Assembly: GCA_002451755.1 (NCBI GenBank)
Contig: DKDF01000036.1
Span: 1-12,930, forward strand
DNA: 12,930 bases
Origin: Ruminococcaceae bacterium UBA6855
GTDB lineage: Bacteria; Bacillota; Clostridia; Oscillospirales; Acutalibacteraceae
Direction: 5' to 3'
The notes under the pieces were generated by a model. It made no database searches and was not told the origin of the DNA. It saw only the letters and a program-made list of their open reading frames with translations. This document shows, piece by piece, positions 7,566 to 12,930 of this stretch (position 1 is its first letter; each line of letters starts with the position of its first letter). The translations under genes were made by a program, and so were the position numbers.

Positions 7566-7704
7566 TACAAATTCAACATAAAGATAAAATCTATATGCGT
7601 AATTATATGAAATTTTTACAAAAAATCACAGGCGGCGAGTAAAAAAACACACTTTCCGAAAGAACGAGATGTCGAACAACAGATAGAATTAATTGTATTA
7701 TCGC

Positions 7705-7717
7705 GTCGTTATACGAC
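7705..7717. repeat. Palindrome GTCGT-TAT-ACGAC
   Basis: This is a short perfect inverted repeat (5-bp arms, 3-nt centre) midway between the two divergent promoters. It is a possible operator, but arms this short could arise by chance. Confidence 0.3.
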
Positions 7718-7734
7718 CTGCGTGTCGGTTTTAT

Positions 7735-7756
7735 ATCAATTAGTATCCAAATTGAT
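7735..7756. promoter_or_regulatory. Inverted repeat ATCAATT-N8-AATTGAT, candidate regulator site
   Basis: Perfect 7-bp arms (7735-7741 and 7750-7756) are centred near 7745, ending 2 nt before the -35 of the GH43 promoter. That position, about -48 from the expected transcript start, suits an activator that contacts RNA polymerase. No regulator gene lies in the window. Confidence 0.4.
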
Positions 7757-7758
7757 GA

Positions 7759-7787
7759 TTGTTAATCCGACATGGTGTTTGTATAAT
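7759..7787 (+). promoter_or_regulatory. Sigma-A promoter of the GH43/esterase operon
   Basis: TTGTTA (7759-7764), a 17-nt spacer and a perfect TATAAT (7782-7787) lie about 38 nt before the GH43 start. GTGGGGGTG (7808-7816) in the leader acts as the ribosome binding region. Confidence 0.72.
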
Positions 7788-7824
7788 TAAGCTATAACAA
7801 GAAACTTGTGGGGGTGAATAAAGT

Positions 7825-9303
7825 ATGAAGAAATATGCTTATAATCCGATCTTGCCGCTCGACAAATATATTCCCGACGGCGAGCCGCACGTTTTTGAAG
7901 GCAGGGTATATCTGTTCGGAAGCCATGACAGAGAAGGCGGCAATACTTTTTGTGAGCTTGACTATGAATTCTTTTCCGCGCCGATAGACGATCTGAGTAA
8001 CTGGAGCAGCAATGGCATAAATTATTGCTCCAAACAGGATGCACTTTACACAAACGAAAGACCGTATATGTATGCACCCGATGTTGTCCGCGGCAACGAC
8101 GGAAAATATTATCTCTACTACTGCCTTGCCGGAGAAAAGGGAAGCGGCGGATATAACGGTCCCGTCAGCGTCGCAGTATGCGATAAGCCGGACGGAAAAT
8201 ATGAATATCTCGGATATGTTAAAAACCGTGACGGAACACCGTTTAATAAATATGTTTGCTTTGATCCCGCAATCATAAACGATGACGGAGTTATCCGTCT
8301 TTATTACGGAACTTCAATGCCTATGGGCGTGTGCCTGCCTCGATTTGTGCGCAAAATCGCTTCGACGGCTCTTGGAAAAACCTATGGCAAAAGCAGGGCG
8401 GAGATAACAGCCGAGCCCGGTGTCTGGGGCGCAAATACGGTGACGCTCTGCGATGATATGCAGACGGTCGAGTCGGACGCAGTCAGAATTATACCGGAAA
8501 AAACCAAGGGAACATCGTTTGAAAATCATGCCTTTTTTGAGGGTTCATCTATTCGTAAAATAAACGGAATGTACTATTTCATATATTCCTCTCAGAAAAA
8601 TCACGAGCTTTGCTATGCGGTGAGCAAAGAGCCTGACAGGAACTTTGAATACGGCGGAACTATTGTCTCAACAGGCGATGTCGGATTTGACGGCCGCAAA
8701 GAAAAAGACCGTCTCAATGTGACCGGCACAACACATGGCAGCATAGAATTCATAAACGGCAGATGGTATGTTTTTTATCACAGATTGACTCATGCGAGCG
8801 ATTACAGCAGACAGGCTTGCGCCGAGCCGATAAAAATTAATGATGATTCAAGCATCTGCCAGGTTGAAATCAGCACCAGCGGACTTGAAGCAAAGCCTTT
8901 GCCGGCGAGCGGGATATATCCGGCAGTTATTGCTTGCAATATAACAAACGGCAGAATGCCGCATATATCCAACAGGCGATATAACGGAAATATTCCGAAA
9001 ATCACCGATTGCCGCGGCGAAAGATATATTGCGGATATTGACCGCAGAACCGCTGTCTGTTACAAATGGTTTGACTTCGTAAGTGATACCGGCGAGATTA
9101 TCCTTGATATTGATTCGCACGCTGACGGAAAAATCGTTGTTTTCGCCAACCGTATTCCAATAGCGGCTGCGGCGATAACCCCATGCGGCAGAAGCAAAAT
9201 AATTATGCAATATAAGGTTCATGACGCGAACAGTCAAACGCTGTCAATTAACTTTTCGGGTAAAGGCACATTCGATTTGTATACAATTGAATTTAAGGAG
9301 TGA
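7825..9303 (+). CDS. Glycoside hydrolase family 43 (beta-xylosidase/arabinofuranosidase type)
   Basis: This is a 492-residue enzyme with the five-bladed beta-propeller pattern of GH43. The expected three acids are visible: catalytic base D18 in IPDGEPHVF, the pKa-tuning D147 in CFDPAIINDDG and the general acid E239 in FFEGSSIRKINGMYYF. H304 in GTTHGS matches the central His found in many members. Blade repeats of the type 'NG(K/R)-Y-F-Y' occur at about 92-99, 247-254 and 311-318. Residues about 365-492 form a C-terminal beta-rich part (ILDIDSHADGKIVVFANR) resembling an accessory or carbohydrate-binding domain. There is no signal peptide, so it probably acts in the cytoplasm on imported oligosaccharides. 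It is first in an operon with three anchored esterase-like enzymes. Inverting removal of xylose or arabinose is the family norm; the exact specificity cannot be read here. Confidence 0.88.
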   Translation: MKKYAYNPILPLDKYIPDGEPHVFEGRVYLFGSHDREGGNTFCELDYEFFSAPIDDLSNWSSNGINYCSKQDALYTNERPYMYAPDVVRGNDGKYYLYYCLAGEKGSGGYNGPVSVAVCDKPDGKYEYLGYVKNRDGTPFNKYVCFDPAIINDDGVIRLYYGTSMPMGVCLPRFVRKIASTALGKTYGKSRAEITAEPGVWGANTVTLCDDMQTVESDAVRIIPEKTKGTSFENHAFFEGSSIRKINGMYYFIYSSQKNHELCYAVSKEPDRNFEYGGTIVSTGDVGFDGRKEKDRLNVTGTTHGSIEFINGRWYVFYHRLTHASDYSRQACAEPIKINDDSSICQVEISTSGLEAKPLPASGIYPAVIACNITNGRMPHISNRRYNGNIPKITDCRGERYIADIDRRTAVCYKWFDFVSDTGEIILDIDSHADGKIVVFANRIPIAAAAITPCGRSKIIMQYKVHDANSQTLSINFSGKGTFDLYTIEFKE

Positions 9304-9307
9304 CGAT

Positions 9308-10057
9308 ATGAAAAAGTGTGTAAAAATAGTTGTCGCTGTTGTCGCGACTCTGTTTGTCGCCTGTCTTTTGGGCTTGATAATTACCGGTGCAAAGATAGGT
9401 TGGGGTCCGTTTTCTTCGCTGTATAACTGGGACAGTGAAGTTGATCCGATAGCAGAAAAATATGATGCCGAAGAGAGACAGGGCGAGATAATTTTCTACG
9501 GCGCGTCGAATTTCAGGCTGTGGACTGAGATGGAGAATGACCTTAGCGAATATAAAGTACAGAATCACGCCTTCGGCGGAAGTACGGATAAACTTCTTGT
9601 CAAATATGCCGACAAGCTTTTGTATCCGTATAATCCCAAAATCGTCTTCTTCCAAACCGGTTCAAACGATTATGTCTCACTTTCCGGAACTGATGAAGAA
9701 AAAGTAAAAGCTTGTATGGAATATAAAGCACAGATGTTTGATGAGTTTCACCGCAGATTGCCAAACGCAAAATTTATTGTGATGAGCGGACTTCTCCTGC
9801 CGGGAAGAAGTGAGTATACGGAAATTACTCGGATGATAAACGATGAATTGGAAAAGTATTGCAGCACAAAAGATTATATGTATTTCGTAAATGCGGAAGA
9901 TATGACATATAAAGACGGCGAGTACAGAACCGATTTATTCATCAAAGACGGCATTCATCTGAACCACGCAGGTCAGCTCAAATGGCGCGATGAATACATA
10001 AGGCCGATACTCGACAGAGTGATCGAGGAAAACGGAATTGAGGATGTTTTGAGGTAA
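9308..10057 (+). CDS. Membrane-anchored SGNH/GDSL hydrolase (probable carbohydrate esterase)
   Basis: This is a 249-residue enzyme. Residues 4-27 are an N-terminal anchor, followed by TGAKIGWGPF (26-35). The SGNH blocks are in order: block I IIFYGASN with S67 (GAS in place of GDS), block II FGGS (G90/G91), block III TGSND (N120) and block V DGIHLNHAG (D214 and H217). The fold and motifs fit outward-facing acetyl-xylan-type esterases of the CE3/GDSL kind. I use the ATG at 9308, which is 7 nt after AAGGAG (9295-9300); the open frame continues upstream to 9221, but that would overlap the GH43 end by 83 nt and add residues before the anchor. It lies 4 nt after the GH43 stop. Its anchor closely resembles that of the next gene although the catalytic domains are unrelated. 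Confidence 0.82.
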   Translation: MKKCVKIVVAVVATLFVACLLGLIITGAKIGWGPFSSLYNWDSEVDPIAEKYDAEERQGEIIFYGASNFRLWTEMENDLSEYKVQNHAFGGSTDKLLVKYADKLLYPYNPKIVFFQTGSNDYVSLSGTDEEKVKACMEYKAQMFDEFHRRLPNAKFIVMSGLLLPGRSEYTEITRMINDELEKYCSTKDYMYFVNAEDMTYKDGEYRTDLFIKDGIHLNHAGQLKWRDEYIRPILDRVIEENGIEDVLR

Positions 10058-10061
10058 AAAT

Positions 10062-10976
10062 ATGGGCGGAAAAATAGTAAAAGCGTTGATAGTCATAATT
10101 GTGTTTCTTGCCGTTGCCGTTTTGATAGGGCTTGTTGCAACGGGTGCAGCTATCGGCTGGGGACCGTTTGCGTTTATAAAATATAACAAAAAGCCGATCT
10201 GCTTGGCGGAGGAAAAGAAAGAATATACGGTTGAAGATATATGGCTGAAAAATGGCGCTGAGAACATATTCGGGACATTGTATAAAGCCGAATCAGACGA
10301 TGAAAATCAACCGATAGCCATTCTGTCTCACGGTTATAACGGGAGCAGCGTATATAACAAATTCATCGCGAAGTCGCTTGCCTCAAGCGGAATATCGGTC
10401 TATGCATTCGATTTTTGCGGCGGAGGAACCAAAAGCAAAAGTGACGGTGAAAGCAAAGACATGTCTGTCATAACTGAAAAAGGTGACCTGAATGCGGTTA
10501 TAGAACAGGTCAAAAATTGGGATTGGGTCGACAAAAACAATATCTTTCTCATCGGTGAGAGTCAGGGCGGATGTGTTTCGGCGTTGACAGCGGCAGAAAG
10601 GGACGATATAAACGGCATCGTTCTGTATTACCCGGCTTTCTGTATCGTTGAGGACGCGAACAAAAAATTTCATTGCGCAGATGATATACCGAACAGCGGC
10701 AGAGCCTTCATGGGTATGACAATCGGCAAAAAATACTATGAGGATATACTCGGAATTGACATATATGAGGAAATAGCGCGGTTCAAAAATCCGGTTTTGA
10801 TTATGCACGGAACGGCAGACAAAACGGTTGATTACAGCTACTCCGAAAAAGCAAATCGGGTTTATGAGAATTCCGAGCTCATTACATTTGAAAACGCAGG
10901 TCACGGATTTAATTCCGAGGATTCCGAGAAAGCCATAAAGTACGCGTATGATTTTATAAATGGAAATATTAAATAA
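10062..10976 (+). CDS. Membrane-anchored alpha/beta hydrolase (esterase/S9-like)
   Basis: This is a 304-residue serine hydrolase. Residues 5-28 form a hydrophobic anchor followed by TGAAIGWGPF (27-36), almost the same as in the SGNH gene before it. The motifs are oxyanion LSHGYNG (88-94), FDFCGGG (116-122), nucleophile elbow GESQGG (165-170, S167), acid in HGTADKTV (D253) and His in AGHGF (H281). The family (S33/S9-like, with cinnamoyl or acetyl esterases) fits removal of acyl groups from glycans, but peptidase activity cannot be excluded. It starts 4 nt after the SGNH stop, with GAGG overlapping that gene's last codons. It is a clear paralogue of the next gene in the core (DLNAVIE...VDK-NI-L-G-S-GG). 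Confidence 0.84.
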   Translation: MGGKIVKALIVIIVFLAVAVLIGLVATGAAIGWGPFAFIKYNKKPICLAEEKKEYTVEDIWLKNGAENIFGTLYKAESDDENQPIAILSHGYNGSSVYNKFIAKSLASSGISVYAFDFCGGGTKSKSDGESKDMSVITEKGDLNAVIEQVKNWDWVDKNNIFLIGESQGGCVSALTAAERDDINGIVLYYPAFCIVEDANKKFHCADDIPNSGRAFMGMTIGKKYYEDILGIDIYEEIARFKNPVLIMHGTADKTVDYSYSEKANRVYENSELITFENAGHGFNSEDSEKAIKYAYDFINGNIK

Positions 10977-10988
10977 CGGGGTAAAGTC

Positions 10989-11825
10989 ATGAAGTTCAAA
11001 ATATTTTTAGTGACAGCTGTCTGCACAGTCGCTGCTTTGGCGATAGTCGCGGGAATTTGTCTTTATCACTATATCGGCATGCCGAAATCGGTCGGCGAAA
11101 AGGAGTACAAATACAGGACGGAGAAAATTTCCGTTGAATATAACGGTATAAGCCTTTACGGAAAAGCCCTCATTCCCGTCGGCGAGAGTGGGCAGAAATT
11201 CAAGACCGTCATTTATGCTCACGGCGCAAACAGCAATTATAAATCCGACATGACTACGCTCAAGAGCCTCGCCGAAAGCGGAATAGCCTGTTATACCTTT
11301 GATTTTTACGGCTGGACTTCAAAAAGTACAGGGCCTAAAGGAATCGGATGGTTTAAAGGAACCGATATGAGCGACAATGGCGCTTATATAAAGAAAGTGC
11401 TTTCGCAGGTTGAAGATCTGAATGCGGTAATAGAGAAAATCAAGTCTGAGGATTTTGTCGATAAAGATAATATTTATTTGCTTGGAAGCAGCATGGGAGG
11501 GGTTACCGTTGCAACCTGTGCGGTTACTCATACAGACGATATAAAGGGTATAATATTGCAGTATCCGGCTATATTCCTTAATGAACAGGCTTATGAGATC
11601 GGCGCTGAATATGATGTAAACGGATATAAAAATCCCGTCTTGCTTCTTCAGGGTGATAGCGACAAGGTGGTACCGGATAAATACTCAAGAGAGCTTTGCG
11701 ACTATTATAACAGCATTGATGAGAATCATTGCCGGATGATAATATATAACGGTCAGCCTCATGTGTTTACCGGGAAATATAAAGTGATCGCAGCAAAAGA
11801 TATTTATGAATTTATTAATTCCTGA
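10989..11825 (+). CDS. Membrane-anchored alpha/beta hydrolase, paralogue of the previous gene
   Basis: This is a 278-residue serine hydrolase. Residues 5-27 form the anchor (IFLVTAVCTVAALAIVAGIC), without the IGWGPF tail seen in the two preceding genes. The motifs are oxyanion YAHGAN (76-81), FDFYGWT (104-110), nucleophile elbow GSSMGG (166-171, S168), acid in GDSDKVVP (D225) and His in GQPHVF (H258). Between residues 143 and 200 it follows the previous gene nearly residue for residue (DLNAVIEKIK, VDKDNIYLLG, DDIKGIIL-YPA), so the two come from a tandem duplication. The different elbow (SSM against ESQ) and the shorter lid after YPA suggest different acyl substrates. A 12-nt gap with a weak GGGG site separates the two genes. 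It is the last gene before a hairpin. Confidence 0.84.
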   Translation: MKFKIFLVTAVCTVAALAIVAGICLYHYIGMPKSVGEKEYKYRTEKISVEYNGISLYGKALIPVGESGQKFKTVIYAHGANSNYKSDMTTLKSLAESGIACYTFDFYGWTSKSTGPKGIGWFKGTDMSDNGAYIKKVLSQVEDLNAVIEKIKSEDFVDKDNIYLLGSSMGGVTVATCAVTHTDDIKGIILQYPAIFLNEQAYEIGAEYDVNGYKNPVLLLQGDSDKVVPDKYSRELCDYYNSIDENHCRMIIYNGQPHVFTGKYKVIAAKDIYEFINS

Positions 11826-11842
11826 TGCTGTTAATATGACAA

Positions 11843-11868
11843 AACCGCCTTGCTTTCGCTTGGCGGTT
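11843..11868 (+). terminator. Terminator hairpin of the GH43/esterase operon
   Basis: AACCGCC (11843-11849) pairs with GGCGGTT (11862-11868) around a 12-nt loop, 17 nt after the last stop. The bases that follow (ATATTTAT) are T-rich but not an unbroken run, so it is a moderate terminator. Confidence 0.65.
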
Positions 11869-11911
11869 ATATTTATCAAAAAAGAAGGGGTCTCGCAAGT
11901 GCTGAACATGT
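11867..11911 (+). repeat. Repeat block 1, copy A
   Basis: An AT-rich run (TTATATTTATCAAAAAAGAAG) leads into 22 nt at 11890-11911 that match 12831-12852 at 19 of 22 positions, all three differences being transitions. It includes the palindrome AACATGTT. It begins at the end of the preceding terminator, just as copy B does. Confidence 0.6.
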
Positions 11912-11944
11912 TTCACCCCGCAGCTTACGTCCCTGACGCCCCAT

Positions 11945-11987
11945 GCGTTCGCCCCTCCCGTTCAGAATATAGCATAGCCGCGAACGC
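11945..11987. repeat. 8-bp inverted repeat GCGTTCGC/GCGAACGC
   Basis: Perfect arms at 11945-11952 and 11980-11987 with a 27-nt loop lie within the stretch present only in copy A of the leader. It could be a hairpin in a transcript or the trace of a small insertion. Confidence 0.4.
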
Positions 11988-12050
11988 GGAGTCAAGCGTT
12001 TGGCAAAATATTATGAGCAAAGGGTAATATATCGGACAGTGGATAAGCCT

Positions 12051-12105
12051 AAGACAAAATCCTGTTGATAAATTTTCAACGGCGGTGTAAGATGTAAATG
12101 ACAGT
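12051..12105 (+). repeat. Repeat block 2, copy A (contains promoter)
   Basis: These 55 nt match 12876-12930 at 51 positions with no gaps; the four differences (12061, 12076, 12078, 12079) are all transitions and all fall outside the predicted promoter hexamers. Confidence 0.8.
12065..12093 (+). promoter_or_regulatory. Sigma-A-like promoter of the small-protein unit
   Basis: TTGATA (12065-12070), a 17-nt spacer and TAAGAT (12088-12093) lie inside the repeated block, about 100 nt before the first small gene. The same elements recur at the same spacing in copy B. Confidence 0.55.
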
Positions 12106-12194
12106 GAGGGGTTAGAGGCAGAAATGACGTCAATAACCACCAACCGCCAAATAAATGTGTATGAGCAAATAAATTTAAAGGAGACGATATATCT

Positions 12195-12371
12195 ATGTCC
12201 GGGCATGTAGAAAAGGGAACTTTCTTTAAACGCAATCCGGAGTGGTATTACTATGATGAGAACGACTATCCGCACCTGACAGAAAAAGCCCCGCCGGAAG
12301 CCGTTGAGTCATATGAGTATTGGAAGAAGATGTATGAACGGTCGCAGAAGGAAGGTATAATATTTTATTGA
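12195..12371 (+). CDS. Small acidic aromatic-rich protein (58 aa), unknown
   Basis: This is a 58-residue protein with AAAGGAG (12177-12183) 11 nt before the ATG. It starts MSGHVEKGTFFKRNPEWYYY and has many Tyr and acidic residues (YYYDENDY at 18-25), then a Pro-Pro break (APPEAVE) and a likely amphipathic helix (SYEYWKKMYERSQ) ending in EGIIFY. There are no Cys residues, membrane segment or signal peptide, so it is a soluble cytoplasmic protein. I do not recognise the family. It is the first gene behind the repeated promoter leader, and its stop TGA overlaps a possible 48-codon frame by one base. The C-terminal layout resembles that of the 75-residue protein downstream. Confidence 0.6.
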   Translation: MSGHVEKGTFFKRNPEWYYYDENDYPHLTEKAPPEAVESYEYWKKMYERSQKEGIIFY

Positions 12372-12517
12372 TGGCTGCAGCGAAAGAAGGCAGTCTCGAT
12401 AAAAGATTTGAATCGATTCTATTTTCGACCTCAAAAGCAAAGTGCAGCAATCAAAACAGTAAATTGCTTCAGGTGGGAGTTGATGGAATAAATGATAAAC
12501 AGGTGGCCGTACATTAA
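12371..12517 (+). CDS. Possible 48-aa coupled ORF, unknown
   Basis: The ATG at 12371 overlaps the preceding stop (TGATG), the classical arrangement for translational coupling, and the frame stays open for 48 codons, starting MAAAKEGSLDKRFESILFST. It overlaps the next gene by 26 nt. No ribosome binding site of its own, domain or membrane segment is visible. It may be a chance frame filling the gap between the two better-supported small genes; coupling geometry is the only positive evidence. Confidence 0.25.
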   Translation: MAAAKEGSLDKRFESILFSTSKAKCSNQNSKLLQVGVDGINDKQVAVH

Positions 12518-12719
12518 TGGCTATGCCATGGTTTTTCCAAAGGGTTTTGAGAAAAGCCGTAAAATTGGTGCCGGCTCTATTGTTGTGGAAGAAGATTATA
12601 CGATATATTTTGCGCCTGATACTCCGGAAGATTTGAAACATCGCTTCGTGAGAGAATATGCAGAATATCATGCGCAAAAGATTGAAGAACGGAGACAGGG
12701 AATATATATCGATTATTGA
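12492..12719 (+). CDS. Small acidic protein (75 aa), unknown
   Basis: This is a 75-residue soluble protein starting MINRWPYINGYAMVFPKGFE. The middle (GAGSIVVEEDYTIYFAP) looks like two beta strands, followed by a Pro break (DTPEDLKH) and a long charged helix (FVREYAEYHAQKIEERRQ) ending in GIYIDY. An inner Met13 at 12528 is an alternative start. The ribosome binding site is poor (GGGAG about 13 nt upstream), so translation may depend on coupling with the frame before it. I do not recognise the family. The ending 'Pro-acidic, charged helix, G-I-x-x-Y' parallels that of the 58-residue protein and hints at a shared origin. A terminator lies 58 nt after the stop. Confidence 0.55.
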   Translation: MINRWPYINGYAMVFPKGFEKSRKIGAGSIVVEEDYTIYFAPDTPEDLKHRFVREYAEYHAQKIEERRQGIYIDY

Positions 12720-12777
12720 TTTTAATTGTCGAGCGTAAAGCATGGATGTTTTGCTATACTGCAATCCAATAATTGCG

Positions 12778-12810
12778 GCGTCTTGTATTTGACTGCAAGG
12801 TGCTGTTTTT
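12778..12810 (+). terminator. Terminator of the small-protein unit
   Basis: GCGTCTTG (12778-12785) pairs with CAAGGTGC (12796-12803), with two G-U pairs and a 10-nt loop, followed by TGTTTTT (12804-12810). It ends the small-protein transcript just before the second copy of the repeat leader. Confidence 0.6.
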
Positions 12811-12852
12811 ATATTATTAAAAAGAAAATTGTCTCACAAGTACCGAACATGT
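12807..12852 (+). repeat. Repeat block 1, copy B
   Basis: This matches 11867-11911, with small gaps in the AT-rich part and 19 of 22 identical at 12831-12852. It lies directly after a terminator, as copy A does. In this copy block 2 follows 23 nt later, without the roughly 115-120 bp found in copy A. Confidence 0.6.
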
Positions 12853-12875
12853 CCGAAGACCTACAGTCTACGCCC

Positions 12876-12930
12876 AAGACAAAATTCTGTTGATAAATTT
12901 CCGGCGGCGGTGTAAGATGTAAATGACAGT
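12876..12930 (+). repeat. Repeat block 2, copy B (promoter; cut by window edge)
   Basis: The second copy of the 55-nt block runs to the last base of the window, so its real end is not seen. TTGATA (12890-12895) and TAAGAT (12913-12918) are kept at 17-nt spacing, which predicts another rightward transcript beginning just beyond the window. Confidence 0.75.

Larger units (their letters stand above)
7494..7824. other. Divergent intergenic control region (331 bp)
   Basis: There is no coding sequence here. The AT-rich region separates the leftward hydrolase/symporter operon from the rightward GH43/esterase operon and contains a good promoter at each end plus two palindromes in the middle and right. 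This is the natural place for a common regulator of both halves of the locus. Between about 7570 and 7700 I see no further convincing element. Confidence 0.7.
11826..12194. other. Intergenic region with repeat leader (369 bp)
   Basis: I see no credible gene here. It holds, in order, the operon terminator, the first copy of a repeat block (11867-11911), a 120-bp stretch with an 8-bp hairpin that has no counterpart in the second copy, the second repeat block with a promoter (12051-12105) and an untranslated leader of about 90 nt to the small-protein start at 12195. Confidence 0.7.

Noticed and set aside
9221..9307. Upstream extension of the SGNH gene
   Set aside because: It would overlap GH43 by 83 nt and place a polar segment before a clear N-terminal anchor; ATG 9308 has a good ribosome binding site.
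11806..12027. 73-codon plus-strand frame over the terminator and repeat
   Set aside because: It starts inside the end of the hydrolase gene and reads through a terminator hairpin and a repeat, with no ribosome binding site or coherent composition.
12125..12132. Perfect palindrome TGACGTCA
   Set aside because: It is a single 8-bp palindrome in the small-protein leader, with no partner site and a position downstream of the predicted transcript start; chance is the simplest explanation.
12517..12636. Hydrophobic, basic 39-codon frame starting at a TAATG overlap
   Set aside because: It lies wholly inside the 75-aa gene in another frame, has no ribosome binding site and looks like a frame shadow.
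11867..12930. Complete insertion sequence
   Set aside because: No transposase fragment, terminal inverted repeats or target duplications could be seen between or around the two direct copies.

Overview
The window looks like a piece of a Gram-positive, gut-type Clostridia chromosome (Oscillospiraceae/Christensenellales-like; this is an inference). The reasons are strong AGGAGG-type ribosome binding sites, TTG starts, a lipoprotein with a Thr/Glu-rich linker, single-pass N-terminal anchors in place of outer-membrane features, and the types of sugar genes present. There is no rRNA, tRNA, CRISPR array or recognisable transposase.

Layout. (1) 1-1849, plus strand: the end of an ABC-transporter permease, its ATPase (TTG start, 8-nt overlap) and a lipoprotein, closed by a hairpin shared with the convergent operon. 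(2) 1856-4677, minus strand: a three-gene operon read from right to left. It has a conserved protein with a weak likeness to deoxyhypusine synthase, a PfkB kinase of the HldE/HldA (heptose kinase) type and a HAD phosphatase. The combination suggests sugar-phosphate or activated-sugar metabolism. (3) 4782-7493, minus strand: an anchored alpha/beta hydrolase, a GPH-family (MelB/XylP-like) sugar:cation symporter and a small zinc-ribbon protein, ending in a GC-rich hairpin. (4) 7494-7824: a divergent control region with two good sigma-A promoters facing away from each other and two inverted repeats. (5) 7825-11825, plus strand: a GH43 glycosidase, an anchored SGNH esterase and two anchored alpha/beta hydrolases that are clear paralogues. 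Together with the divergent symporter this reads as a locus for decorated hemicellulose, in which esterases remove acyl groups, the symporter imports oligosaccharides and cytoplasmic GH43 cuts them. The substrate is inferred.

(6) 11826-12930: an AT-richer accessory stretch, and the least explained part of the window. A small transcription unit (58-aa and 75-aa proteins, perhaps a 48-aa one between) is preceded by a leader holding a sigma-A-like promoter and followed by a terminator. Straight after that terminator the leader starts again (51/55 identical over the promoter block), and the window ends inside this second copy. The arrangement suggests a series of promoter-led small-protein cassettes, or remnants of a repeated mobile element. 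It is the best candidate here for something undescribed.

Genes left of about 7500 are visibly G+C-richer than those from 7825 rightward, so the right half may have a different history.
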